Source of the DNA: Seiridium cupressi
Lineage: Eukaryota > Ascomycota > Sordariomycetes > Amphisphaeriales > Sporocadaceae
Assembly: GCA_036674765.1 (NCBI GenBank)
Contig: JARVKI010000135.1
Coordinates: 1 to 64,000, forward strand
Length of the DNA: 64,000 nt
Direction: 5' to 3'
Both the position numbers and the translations under genes were made by a program. Shown here in pieces: positions 30,496-42,766 of the stretch (position 1 is the stretch's first letter; each line of letters starts with the position of its first letter). The notes under the pieces are model-generated. The model made no database searches. It saw nothing but the letters and a program-made list of their open reading frames with translations, and was not told the origin of the DNA.

Positions 30496-31305
30496 GGGAC
30501 TCGTGAAGCGAAAATGTTTCAATGTGAGGATTATCCTTGGCCATTGCGGAAGTTTTCTTGTGGACTTCCTATTGTTTTGTATTTCGGATATATTGTGTAC
30601 AGGCATTTGCTATCGGGGTAGCTAATGGTCACGACCGGCATCGATTGCTCGGAAATTAAGCCGCACGAGAGAAACACAATTGTGAACTGAAGACGTCTTA
30701 TCAAGATGGCTGTACGTCATGACGATTCGGACCGAGCCTCTACGCGCCGTACATGTTACTGTTGTGTAAACACAAGATCATGAACATTCTGAGATTGCCG
30801 TGATTGCTTCGTGTAAGCAAATTAATTTTATAGGTTCTTCTCTTTGTGTCGGGCTAGAGGGGAGTACAGCAACTCGCCCTTCCAGCCGTTCAGGTGCAGA
30901 CGTAGTATGGGCTAACCTAATTCGTCATCCGATGGCTATCAACGATATCAGCGGTCATACCCATTGCATTTTAAGATCAATTGAATCATCATTTCTGCCC
31001 AGATGTCTTATTTATTGGGCAACGAGACACGAAGTGAGCTTAGCATCGAAATAATTAAATACCAACAATTTAAGCATCAGGTGAACAAACATCTTCCCCG
31101 AAGTATTGAGGTCGTCACCGAGCGTTGGTCTTCGATCATTTCCGAGTAGTCGTTTTTTCAAATCCTGCCTGACGTACGTGGCGCGGAGTATGGCTGAGGC
31201 TTCTTGGGTATTACTCATGCATAACCGCCTATTGGTGACCTTGGATGCCGTCAGGCTCAATCTTTGAATACAACCTGGTCTGGCAGGAAGAATGCTACCG
31301 AGTAC
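30496..31305. other. Intergenic between two pseudogenes
   Basis: Short frames only (for example 31012-31260 on the minus strand), none recognisable. Confidence 0.4.
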
Positions 31306-31585
31306 TCACCGGAGTACACAAGCCGGGAGAACGGTAGATGATGTTACACCGATGGCCGGTGCCTTAGCATATACAGACCCATGCACGATATAAGAGAGGT
31401 TATGACGCGGATCCCTGCTGCTACCCTCAGACAAGGCTTTTCCATGAATCCATACACCAATCGGCAGCTGCTGGTGCCTGAAGACTTTTGGGCGAATGGC
31501 GTTGAGCGTAAGGCAGTCTTCCAAGACACCGTTCAGACCGTGACAAGTTGCTTGGCATCTAGCGACGTACGGAAGGAGGATGACG
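31306..31585 (-). pseudogene. Type-B carboxylesterase relic, N-terminal part (inverted)
   Basis: The minus strand reads LEDCLTLNAIRP then LPIGVWIHG, GSSRDPRHNLSYIV and, after a frame change, NIIYRSPGL. These match the start of type-B carboxylesterases (SEDCLxLNV, PVxVWIHGG, GSSxDPxYN, VxINYR). It stops there; the nucleophile region GESAG is absent. The remainder of the family's sequence lies next door on the opposite strand. Confidence 0.65.
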
Positions 31586-32712
31586 TATTATTCCGTAGCG
31601 GTACTCAGGAGTCGGGTCCATGATTCTTGAGGCTGTTGGCGGAGGTGTCCAAGCTCCAGTGGAGAGATGCTTACCATCGACTTGTCGATGCAACAGGCTG
31701 CAATCTTTCGATCAGAAGACTGGATTGTCTCCGCAATTTGACAGCGCGATAATTCAACGGCTACATGAACGGAATGAGCTCACGGCTTTACTCGGGTGGG
31801 TACTCCATGGCAGTTAATGGCGACATTGTTCGCAGTATTGAATCTCAATCGCTGGTCAAAGGTCCATACGTCAAAGTACCTCTCATCGCAGGCTCGAATA
31901 CCGACGAGGGCACTGGGCAGGGCCCTTCAGGTATAAACACGACAGAGCAATTGTTTACATGGCTAATCAGTAAGCAACCCGGGGAGCTCAGTGTTTATGG
32001 TGCGGGAGTTAATTAAATCCACTTTACTCTGTATTCAACACTGCTCACGGACTTCAATAGCTAAAGAGGCTGCTGCATCTTACTCGCAAATGGAGAACTT
32101 ACCACCAGAAGCTGCCAATGAAATCTTGAGTCTTTATCCCGATAATTCGACCGGAAACATGGCAGCATATTTGGGAGATTCACCTACATCAGCCCAGGGC
32201 CCGATGTGGCGTCGCACGTCGACATATGCGGGTGACTACCAGCAACACGCTGGCCGTCGAGCGACATGCCAATCGTGGGCAACACATGGAGCACCGGCAT
32301 ATTGTGAGTTTTACCTCAGAGACATCGAACGAGAAACTATGGGTGCGTGTTGTGTGTAACATATCTATGTCAGGCTATCGTTTAACGTACACAAGACCAA
32401 CGCGCATGGATCAACGAGGCTGCGCATTTTGAAGAAGTGGTATTCATCTTCAACGACCTTGAAGGTATTGGGCACCATTCCGGAACACGTTTCCACGGCA
32501 CGCCACCAAATCAGGCACAGTTGAGTGATATGATGTTGTCTATGTGGGCAAGTATTGAGGAATTCGCTAAAATTGGGAAAGCTCCTTTGGGTTTCCCAAT
32601 TCCGATACGAGATTGGTTGAATCGGTTGAACACGGCTCGTTACGGTTTCCTGCCGGATCATGCACTGCGGGGGAGCTTTTTGCTGCCTAAATATCAAGGC
32701 ATCTGTGCTTGA
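31555..32712 (+). pseudogene. Type-B carboxylesterase relic, C-terminal part
   Basis: Plus-strand fragments in family order: DDVLFRSGTQESGP (family FRxxIxQSG), WRDAYHRLVDATGCN, an in-frame TAA, MAVNGDIVRSIESQSLVKG, VPLIAGSNTDEGTG (the acidic catalytic loop), PPEAANEILSLYPDN, VVFIFNDLEGIGHHSG and LSDMMLSMWAS (C-terminal helix). Several frame changes separate them. Together with the inverted N-terminal piece this is one gene broken by a local inversion whose breakpoint lies at about 31555-31585, and which has lost the serine nucleophile segment. Confidence 0.7.
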
Positions 32713-32852
32713 AATCGTCAGCTTTTGTAGCCCGACAGCCTTGCTGGATGTCAACTTCCTCGGTTCCATTCTCTTCATCTTCAGTCCAGAAAAGGGCAAG
32801 CAAACTGCACTTTGTTCTCGCATGTATCTGGCTATCGCCATTCTCGACGGCC

Positions 32853-34920
32853 ATGGCTGAAGCCTTGGGTGCTGTGGCGAGCGGCATCGCAGTCGCTCAG
32901 GTTGCTGGGACGGCTGGCAGTGCCATATGGAAGCTGAAACAGTTGTGGGATGAAGTTGAAGACGTACCCGAAATCATCAACGACCTGATTGAGCAACTCG
33001 GTTGCCTCGATCCGTCATTATGGGACGCTTAAAGACAATTCAGCCAGCAAGAAATTCCAGCACTGTTCTGGGATCAAACAGCCGCTCGCCGTAGCACAGA
33101 ATATTGCCGGCGTGCTCTACAGAAGATCTCTGATCTCACGAACGATTTATCCATGCTCATTGATTCCAAGAAGGGGATACGGCGCAAGATCGGATGCATG
33201 AAAGTTGTGTTGAAGAAACAGCAGATAAGTAGCCTGGAACAAAGGCTGGGAAATGCAATCAGGATGCTTCAAGTTGCTCAACAAGGCTACATAATGTGAG
33301 GCGCGAAGTCATTATTAGTGAGGGGATATCGGCTGACGTGCTACAGGGCGTTCATGCAGATACAGCCAGATATTGTGGCATACAAGGTAGCTAACCAATT
33401 CCGGAACCAAACCGATGGGCCGCAAATAGCTCTCGAAAAAGACCAAACCGCGGTCACAGACGATGCAATCACATCCGCAGATCGGAGTACAATACCTCAA
33501 GCCTCTGTTGGACGTATCAGGGCGACGACACCAAATGAAACAACCAAAGAATGGAGAAGTTGGAGAAAGACCGGCCCGTTGACGACCCTATCAACGACTG
33601 GGGGCTTTAAAGCGAGATTTCGACCACCAATGTGGTTGGCAGGCCTAGCATATGCCTGGGAGTTGAGTGTTGTCAAGTCTTACGGCGACTGGAAGTCTCA
33701 TCTGCAGACTTACTCGGTCTCGGGGATATTCAGTATCGTGGAGAGAGGCGATATAAACAGTTTGAAGAGGATTTTCACCATGGGCGAGGCATCACCTTAT
33801 GATCGCGATGGACTAAGTGGAATGATGCTACTTCACGTAAGATTCCCATAGAACATTGTTCTGCTCCTTTTCATACAGTATCGTTGACATTTCAAAACCT
33901 TTATGTCGCAGTACGCATGCGTTGCTGATTTGAATACTTTCAAATTCATTCTCGGGCTTACAACTTCGTTCGATCCAACGGAAAAAGATGACTTCAGCCG
34001 GTTAGTTACTATCTGTTTAAATTTCCTCTCAAGACTAATAGCCCTCATCTTCCAAAAATAGATCGAAACTTTTACTTTTATTTTTAATCCATATTTGATG
34101 CTAACATATGGCGTAACCGTGTAGGACCGTGGGGGATTACTATGCTGCATACGGTTTACCCCCTGGGAGCTTAGATGATCAATTTGAGACGATTGACACA
34201 CTAATAAGCCCTGGACTTCTGTTACAATCGAGCTCTCCAGCATCACTATTGCATTGCAGCTGCCCTAGAGTGCTAGAAATAGCAACTTTCAGACGACTTC
34301 AGCCGATATGTTGTCCACAACACGAACAGGCGACCCTCCAATCTCGCATAGACTGTGCAAGGTGGGTAATTCCGTCCAATAAGCAGGATTACGTCTATAT
34401 TATAGAAAAGATACTTGATCCAGACTGGTCAAAAGACGCAAGTCAGGTCTGTAACTTTCAGGGAAACACATCCTTGCTCCACTTGATCGCTAGGAGGTAC
34501 GACATCTCTAACTCAAACCCAAGCTTCCGAAAATTCGCTTTGGAAGTGATTCAGAAGTCCAAGAACCTGCATTACCTCAGCAGCGAAAGAGGTGTGGTTA
34601 CCCCGTTTGCACAGCTATATATACGTTGGCATATAAAGAATGATAATCGTTCGAAGTTTTCGCAGCTTCAAGCAACCATGTCATCTTGGCTGCAGCTTAT
34701 GGATGATGCTGAGGTGGACCTTGGGCTGTATGGACTTCGAGAAAGCCGACTTCAAGCAATTAATGAGAGGTTGTGTGGTTCTCCGGGCTTGTCTTGGATA
34801 TGGGGAAGAGACGCGTTTCAACTCCATTCTGATTGGTGGCTTATTAGCTTCAGGTTTGGGCCGTCAATTGAAGACTGGGTTTTCTATTGGGCGGAACCAA
34901 CATCAAGAGACAGCTTATAA
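32853..34920 (+). pseudogene. STAND/ankyrin-type N-terminal-domain protein with one nonsense codon
   Basis: Four exons (32853-33295, 33347-33836, 33912-34000, 34125-34920) with introns of 51, 75 and 124 nt. Donors are GTGAGG, GTAAGA and GTTAGT; the first has a CTGAC branch and the last a GCTAAC branch. Phases fit throughout and give 605 codons. The start MAEALGAVASGIAVAQVAGT, then SAIWKLKQLWDEV, is the helical N-terminal domain found on fungal STAND and ankyrin proteins; RKIGCMKVVLKK and LEQRLGNAIRMLQ continue it. The later part (GGFKARFRPPMWL, LLH, LHLIARRYD) is ankyrin-like. The only lesion seen is TAA at 33030-33032 (codon 60), one C-to-T step from CAA. No nearby splice pair removes it in frame. 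It is therefore a very young pseudogene, a strain-specific null or a read error. Its 3' end is 85 bp from the convergent OPT gene. Confidence 0.7.
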
Positions 34921-35005
34921 TGTGATACAACTCAGTGGTTAGTGGTTAAGTTACAGCTGAGCCCGCCATCTTGCACATGGTTACCCTGGTACAGACCCTT
35001 TTCAA

Positions 35006-37819
35006 TCAATACCATGTATCGGGACCAAAATATCCTTTCTCAGGTAAATCGGGGATCAAGGCAGATTGTCCAGCTCCTCCGTCCAAAGTTGCCGAAAGTA
35101 CATCTGTGCCCCACCAGCTGATCGATTTAGGGTGATACTGCACGGCGAAGAAGATTATGAGGCCCGAGAAAGCAACGCCACCAGTGAGTCCGGCCGAGAG
35201 CACATAATTGTATTTCTCCCACCATGCCGTCTTGTACCTCCTCATGTAGTACATGAAGAAGAAAGATACGTAGAAACCGCCAGTCCAGTAGGTGAGGTTC
35301 AACGGTGCCCAGTTAAGCATTCCATTGAAGACCAGCGACGGGTGGACGTGCTTGAGCCACGAAATGGGCGTGAAGATGACGGCATTCACCGGTGTGAAGA
35401 CAGCGGCGGGCAATACACGTTTGATGGCGTCCCGTGCGTAAGATCCGAATCGTTTGACAGTCCACCAGACAATGGCAAGGAGGAAGCCCAACAGGAAGCA
35501 ATACTTCATGGCTGGATAGATCTGCGAGAAGATTCTCTCAGGACCGATGGCACCCTAGGATGATGTTGTCAGTGTTCTGGTCCAGACTACAAGATGATGG
35601 GAGTGATGTCTTACCCAAACGACTGAAGACGAAAAGTAAACCTGGGAGCCATTTTCACAGTTGAAGTTGGAGGGCTGGTCTGCAGTACAAATTCCGGGAA
35701 TATCGTTGTCTGCGAACTGTACGACTGCGTATGCAACCAGAGCCGTGATGATGGAACTCAATACCTGGCCACGATACATGGCTCGAGGAGGTAGCTTGGC
35801 GTAGAAGCCCATTTTCTGGTCTGATATGTAGGTATCCGCCTGACCGTTGATGTTGTACCCGAACGCCTTGACGAACATAAGCGCCTCAGGGTGTCCGGGT
35901 AGTGCATAACCGATGATCAACTCGGTGACGACATTCAGACCCTCAGTCGCGCCTGAGATTGCATAAAGATAGGACATGGGAATGAGGAATACCAAGTTAA
36001 GGGCAATCACGAAGAAGACTGTCCAGACGGGTGTGCCGAGTTGAGGCCAGTTCGTCACGATAACGATGGCGAATATGAACGCTACGAGGGCGATAATCAG
36101 GAACCACCAGTCGGGAACTTCGGGGTAGCTGCGCATGAGCTGCGTGAAGGGATCGTCAAAGCCGTCATAGATGGAGGTCTCGTCACTCATCATGTGGTAC
36201 AAATGTCGACCGGCTTCGCGCACATTTCCTCTGGCAAGCGAGGCGGCTGCATTCTTGATCCCGACGAAGATCTTCTTGAACGTTGATAAAGCAGCCACCG
36301 TCATTGACCTGTAAGCCTTGAGGAGTGGTCGCCAAGAATCCAGTAGGATAAAGAGCATGGTCAGCGGATAGAAAGCAAAGAAGGCGCCGTAGAGAAGCAG
36401 ATTTCCAGCACTGTAGAATGCAGGGGAGTAAGACTGGTAGTCTTCTTCGACGAGGGTTCCTGTACCAGATATAATGACTTTCGTTATGTTGTATGAGTTG
36501 CCAGTGTTGTCGAAGATCCCGGATGAATTGATGGGCAGATAAGCAGACCAATTGACGTTGGTCCAGTACAGGGCGACGATGATCAAACCGCCAAGCACGA
36601 CGCCAGAGAATTGCTGCGCGAATGCGAAGAAGGGATATGCGAGAGGAAGTGAGACAGTTGAGATGACATTCCAATCGAAACTCGAGATGGGGTTAAATCC
36701 GAGGCCCATCTGTGAACCCGTAATCATGTTCAGATTGAAGTTGTCAGGCTTGATCCACGTCATCCAGGCGAAATAGCTCAGCGCAGGAAAGATAAAATCC
36801 GGGAACCAGAAATACACAAACATGATGCCAAAGACAAGGAAGAAGAACTTGTACCGCGAGAGGGACCAGCCGTGTACTGTTTCATTCCTGTCAGGCACCA
36901 GCAACGCCCTGTTCAGGGCCAAGGTTGGCAAGATGTTCGGCCATATAGCTTCCACCGGGTATACAACAAAGCGACGAAGCAGACCGGAGAACCCGAGACC
37001 CATGAGCTGCGTAGACAGGAGGAGCAGGATACCGTACCCAGGGGTCAGCCAGGTGTCATGGTAGTAGACAGTCTGGGTCTGGATGTTCCAGAAGCAGTAA
37101 GCAGAAACAAGACCAACGTCGACGATGATGGTTGAAAGCATCTGTTCCTTGTACGACCAAGGGCCCGGATTGAGCGAAACTCTCGTGCCGCGGAAAGTGA
37201 AGCCCCAGTCCGGCAGAACCCAGGCAAGGAACAAACCACATGGGTAGAGCAGGATCTGCGCCACCGCGGATGACAAGTTGATTGCAGGATAGCGCGAATT
37301 GAACAGTGAATTGGTGAATTGAGCGAGAACGGCCCACATGTAACCAAGGAGGTGGGCACGAATTGTCTCGCATGGCATGTCGACGTCGTCGGTGGGCGTG
37401 GTGACGGCGCGCACCTCGGGATATGGCGAGTAGAACTTGTTCACGGCCGCCTCCGTCTTCAGCTCCAGCTCCCATTCCTCGGTGCTTTGTCCATCAGAAG
37501 GGCCCTCAGCCAGGGTAGCGAGCTTCACTCGTTGGTTCTGGGAGAAATTGTAATCGTACTCATGGTCCTTGAGCAGCTTCTGGATGATGGCTTTACACTC
37601 CTCGACCGTCAAAGTTGCAATCTTGTCCACAACGTAGTCGATGTCGTCCACGGGAGCAACGCCATCGTTGCCGTCGCCGAGCTTCTCGGTGAGGTTCTGT
37701 ACGGCATCCTTGACATTGGTAGTGGTGTTCTCGGGGCCAGTCTTCTCGTCGGCGGCTCGGTTCAACGAATGATCGTCCGCCTCGATGGAGTTATCGGCGG
37801 AAGACAGTCGTGAGGCCAT
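35006..37819 (-). CDS. Oligopeptide transporter (OPT family)
   Basis: Exons 37819-35615 and 35554-35006 give 917 residues. The 60 nt intron (GTAAGA donor, CCTAG acceptor) joins SSVVW to GAIGPERIFS. I start at the ATG in GCCATGGC; the frame further upstream begins only with TTG. After an acidic cytosolic N-terminus come many membrane segments and OPT family motifs: NSLFNSRYPAINLSSAVAQI, SYKEQMLSTII, GSQMGLGFNPIS, VVTELIIGYALPGHP, FGYNINGQ, YWTGGFYVSFFFMYY. The length and the C-terminal GPDTWY are typical of fungal isp4-like OPTs, proton-coupled importers of small peptides or glutathione conjugates. A TATAAA at 37927-37932 lies about 110 bases upstream. It appears intact and conserved. Confidence 0.93.
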
Positions 37820-37926
37820 GGCGCCCTGGTCTGTCTTGGCTGCGACCAAGTGTATCGTTCACTGAATAGTCAATTGATGGCATGCTTGGCGAGCTTGGCG
37901 ACTTGGCGACTCGAGGGCGTAGTCTG

Positions 37927-37932
37927 TTTATA
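37927..37932 (-). promoter_or_regulatory. TATA box of the OPT gene
   Basis: TATAAA on the minus strand about 110 bases before the start codon. Confidence 0.45.
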
Positions 37933-40900
37933 CCTGCCACCTACACAGTCCACCACATATGTTGCCGCCTCACGTGGTACAGATATCGTAGCTTCCGAAA
38001 CCATGCACACATGTGGGGGGTCCATGAGTACAAGTGGATATGCCAAGATAACGCGTCCGACCCTGGTCATGCAATCATGACCAATATCAATGATTAAATA
38101 TATGGCTTTGATACAAGGGTTACATCTAGTGCGTCGCAAGCCCCACTTGTCTAATTGCTCCCGGCCAGCATCTCGAGCGACCTCACCGTCTGGGAGCAGG
38201 CTATTCATGCAACTGGATACTGCCCAAACCCAACATAATGTAGACCGAACTCTAATTATCCGGCAATTGCAGATTGGGAGAGTCGCAACATAGTCAAAGC
38301 CCAAGAACGAACCCTTCAATCCCAAGTACGCAATCTGTTCTTATCGGCCAGGTATTTTCCTTCGTGGAATTGAAAAATGCGCTCCGAAAACACCGAATCC
38401 CGAGGGGCTAAATCCGAGGGAAATACTAATCTATTGATGCGATGCTGTCCCCAGTCTCCTATACTGGAATCGTTTACTTATCGCACCTTCCTAGTTCGGT
38501 TCTCGGGTTAGTGCTAAACGTGCCACTTACTGTAGATGGTGTGCTCGTCGCGCCTCGTTATCATGAGCGCATTGGCCATTCGGTTAGGCTCAGCCGTGTC
38601 GAAACGACGTGGAGCACTGCTTTTCGGAACCAACACCGCGCGGCGGCGGCGGTACCAGTGGTATGGTGTGCCGATTCACCCTTGCTGGTTAGGCTCGAAC
38701 AGTATTGTCTGCCGTTATGCCGCGTGATGCATCACCTCGGAGCGCCTCTTTTGCGTTGCCGGGAGCCGAGAGATAATGGCGCTCATTATTTGGAATATCA
38801 ATCCACGCGCACACATCCCAAGTCCGGATCCTGTGCGACACGAACTGTCAGCAAAGCTCATTCGGTGGACGAGCTCAAGGTGGGGCTCCGTCAGGGAACA
38901 CGCATCATCGCCCAGGATGTTGGGACGATCGAGTTCCCGCGTTCATGGTACAGGGCACCGGCAATCGTATCAAAGACAAGAAGTGGGGTGAAAGGTCAAT
39001 CGATATGTAACGAGATTGAATCACGCTGATAAGGAGCTCTTGTGGGGTTCGAGTTATAGAACCAACGCTATAGGAATATTGGGCACTTTAGGCGTTGTGA
39101 GTACAATGATAAGATCAACTAATCGCCGTAAGTATGAACGTTGAGATGCAAATTCACCGAAAAGACCAATTGAGACAGGACGTGTTCCATTCGCGCGGCC
39201 AAAAGACAAATTCTATCTATGCCGCATCGAAAACCCGCAACATAATCTAAGGATAATTGCGTTATAAAGAGCTCTACGATCCTATTAGAATCAGATATAC
39301 TTGTGTTCTCTAATATATGAATTTATGATGCCTCATATCTTTGGGCCAGCGAGGAATGGGACTTTTGTTATCGTGGAACCCAGCCAGGCAACCTGTGCTT
39401 GATGTTCGGCATTGTTGTATAAGTGGTCGGGAACGGAGGGCCACTTGATATGACAAATGAGAGTAACGCATCGATGTATCACTACGGCACAGCCAAGGTT
39501 CGATAAAATATTGGGAGAAGACGGGTGCGAGCCCTCTTTCCGCTTAATGGTTCGACGGGCAGCCTTTTCCACTCGACTTTCATAACCTCGCTCCTTATCA
39601 CCACTTCAGAGCTCATCCTTACGAGTACCTCTGACAAGAGACTGGTTTAACTACTGCTTTGTTGAAATAGTTAGGCATTCCTCAAGACTAACATATCACT
39701 TGTCCACTAAACATGAACTTGTTCCCATTCAGTCAGGTTCTGATTTTGTCGATTACCTTGGTGCGTAGGATTTGAATCTCAATTGAGATGGCTGGATGGT
39801 CATTTGGATGACTGCCTCTAATCCCCTGATTATCGTTGTATAATTGGCCCATGCGGTGCTTTTGAGCTACCTGTTACTTTCTTTTCCCCACAAAGACCCG
39901 GTGTAACCATTTAATCCTCTTGATATCCGAGGTTATTCCATCGTCTGTCCTGGCGGTCGAGCCGCTGCTTATGCTCTTAATTAATGGAACAAAGGGTTAC
40001 TTTGTGCAGGGTCTGTTCGGGGTATAGTTGATATACTTAAGGGACAGCAGCACGAAAAAGAAGGTGCAGTGATTTTTGCCATGAATAACTGTTATCTCAA
40101 CTACTTCACTGCAACATAAAGTTAGTACTGCTTATAGGGTGGCACTCCTAAGCATGACACAGCTAGATGACCGAGGCGGCATATTTCGCTGATTTTTCGA
40201 TTCTAAACATACCCAAACACGCATGAAGCCGGATGATCACTTTAATATCGTCCTCGCTAGCTTCGGCGCGGTGACCACAGCCATACCCATAACATCGAGT
40301 TCTATCAACATCAATAGCGTCGCCCGATATTGCTTTCAGCCCTTTCTTGGCCAGTGACCATGGTGGGCTTCGAATGTCTGGAGTTGAACATTCACATAGT
40401 CCTTCATCGGATGCATTCGGGGGCTAAGATGTGGTTTACGGGGATTCATGGGGCAACTAATAAAGGGAGGCACCATCTATCTTTGGGCTTACCGGCGTTC
40501 GAACAAGCCACAGTATAGGAAGTATTGAGCGAACGTGTGTACATGGTAGAGGCTCGGAAAATATACAGTGTGGAAATGGAAGAACTGGAGCCGACACGGA
40601 AGTGCCATCCCACTTTCCGCCGGCGTAACGGGCGCATAGCCTAATCTGTTGGAGTGAAATTCCTCATACCCCGCATCAGCAGCCTTAACGTGGATTTGGA
40701 GTTCCTGATCCTGTGGTCCGGGAAACTTAAATCAATACCGGTAACCCAAGGATGCAATGCTTCCTCAAAAGGCACTGGTTTGGATGAATTCGGACGTCAG
40801 ATCCACATCCCATTCACACCCTCTTCTTCGGCCTACTCCTTTTTTCCTTGGTTATCGCAACCAACGAATGGCAGGCAGGATCGCTCAATCTCGCCTAGTT

Positions 40901-41830
40901 TTCCTGCTCGCTCGGAGATTTCTTTGGTGGAGCTGCATGGCCCCCAAAGATCTGCAATGCACGTCAGCTAAGCTTCAATCACCCGCCAGCGCTGCCGCAT
41001 GGAGGCACAGCGGACGGTGGACCTCTTATGTGGGCGAATTGGCAACTGGGTCGACAGGGTAGGTTGGCTAGATGAGCTGGAATAAGCACTAAACTCAACA
41101 TTACACTATGACTAACAGGCATTTCAGCTGGGCTTGTGATGTGGTATGACAACCACTGCACCACATAGTGCGGATAATAGATGTTATTAATTTGTACCGT
41201 ATCCCAGTGTATCCCCCCACAGGCTCCTCTTCCAGGCGACCCACTACCACTACCGAACAGAGCAGCTTTCCAATGAGATCGGAAAAGCCCGATTGGATGA
41301 GACTTGCTAGGCGGAGTCCAGGCTACCAATGACCTCCGATAAAGTAGGTAGCTGGTAAGTTTGAATAGTCTCCTTGAGCACCCGATTAAGCCTTGCCGAA
41401 ACGTACCAAGACGAACTGTGGCGCACCGAACCAGCCAGACTCTATTTCAACCTCAGAAGAATATTTCAAAAAGCTGTTTCCCTCTGAACCAATACTTTAA
41501 ATCAGTAGGAAAGAGGTTTCTTCCGGCGAGAACTAGGTTCGACTATTCTGCAAAGCCGGACATCGTGTAGCTTCAACGTAGACTCAGCTCCCGCGAATGG
41601 AACAATCTCGTGCGCTCTGGGACCATGCTCTAAGTTTCTCTTTAGCCTGCTATAGCGCAGTCATGCAACACGATTGGACTGTTCAGAGGCGCTGCCGCAC
41701 CATTTGGTGGCTTCTCCATCATCTACAGCCAGCCACAGGAGCGCGGCAGTTCAATACGAGCCGGAATTCAGTTACGCACAGCGCAAGAAAGAAATGGCAA
41801 GTTCGTACCGTGGGATATAGAAGATTCCTG

Positions 41831-41838
41831 TATTTATA
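41831..41838 (+). promoter_or_regulatory. TATA-like element of the lectin-like gene
   Basis: TATTTATA about 115-122 bases before the proposed start at 41953. Confidence 0.3.
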
Positions 41839-41952
41839 CCGGTCCAGTTCTCCATGTTTCTTTTTGTTTGATTGACTGAGCATTAATAACTACCTCGACA
41901 GTTCGAAAGAAAACACCAACTAGTTACAGACCTTCTGAATATGTAGCACACC

Positions 41953-42618
41953 ATGGCTGTAGGTTTGTCTGTAAGATATCCAAGCCACACTAACATGGCT
42001 TCTAGCCCCAGTCAATCGCTGCCGCCATCGGGGATGGTGGGATGAGCACGTTGTACTTTGTCGACGATGACAACCGGATTGCGATCTGGCAAGCTCAAGA
42101 AGACAAAGAGAGACCCAAGAAAAAAGGTGGCCGGACATACGTTCAGGGATTTGCGTATCCAGTGGATGCAGATAAAGCTACTGCGGAGCCCTTGGAAGCA
42201 GGCGGGAAGGACCTAGCTGCGATCGCGTACTATGACGATGAAAGCAAGCAGATTTGCGTAAGTTATTCATCCTCCACCTCCCCATCACGACATTGTACAC
42301 GCCTAGTGCCATTCGACATGAGACTGATGCACCAGTGTATAGACGCGGCTCTATTATCAGGATAAAGACCATACCTTGCGAGAGTTATGCAAGGATGGGG
42401 GAAGTGGACAGTGGTATGAAGGTAGCCTCAGCCAGAAAGGTGTGAAGGTCGCGGCCAATACGACATTGGCAGCTATGGAGGGGTTTCCTACTGATCCCGA
42501 TACAAAGAAGTCAGTTAAGGAGCTGAAGGTCTACTATTTCAAAGACGATAAACATGTCTATGTCGCGTGGGCTATTATCAACTCGGGAGACTGGCAAGTC
42601 GACAAGGTAGTCGCATAA
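41953..42618 (+). CDS. Small lectin-like protein (fucose-lectin-type repeats)
   Basis: Proposed exons 41953-41958, 42012-42257 and 42343-42618 give 175 residues. The last intron (42258-42342) has a perfect GTAAGT donor and TATAG acceptor. The first is less certain: donor GTAGGT gives MA joined to SIAAAIGDGG, or GTAAGA a few bases on. Two repeats stand out: TLYFVDDDNRIAIWQAQ and RLYYQDKDHTLRELCKDG followed by WYEGSL. The pattern Y-x-D-x-D-x-x-I/L-x-E...W is that of blades of fungal fucose-specific beta-propeller lectins. The protein is about half the usual length of six-blade members and has no signal peptide, as is common for such lectins. Glycan binding is inferred from this pattern only. 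Confidence 0.65.
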
Positions 42619-42766
42619 GGTGCTAGCGAGTTTAGTCTAGTTTGTTGAATAGAAGTAGTGTTTTAGTTTATTTGATACTGCACCTAATGACACTCACGTC
42701 GTGTGGGGACCTCAAGGCCGTGCATGAGATACTAATGACGGAATTTGCTTCCAGGATCAAACCTGA

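Larger units (their letters stand above)
37820..41952. other. 4 kb gene-poor region
   Basis: No frame here shows a signal peptide, domain or splice structure I trust. The longest (38442-39029, 195 codons) is arginine-rich and without features. Composition is mixed rather than AT-collapsed, so it is not a strongly RIP-mutated repeat. It may hold worn transposon remnants or lncRNA; I see no terminal inverted repeats. Confidence 0.4.

Noticed and set aside
38442..39029. 195-codon plus-strand frame in the gene-poor region
   Set aside because: Composition not gene-like and no domain; overlapping frames on the same strand are equally open.
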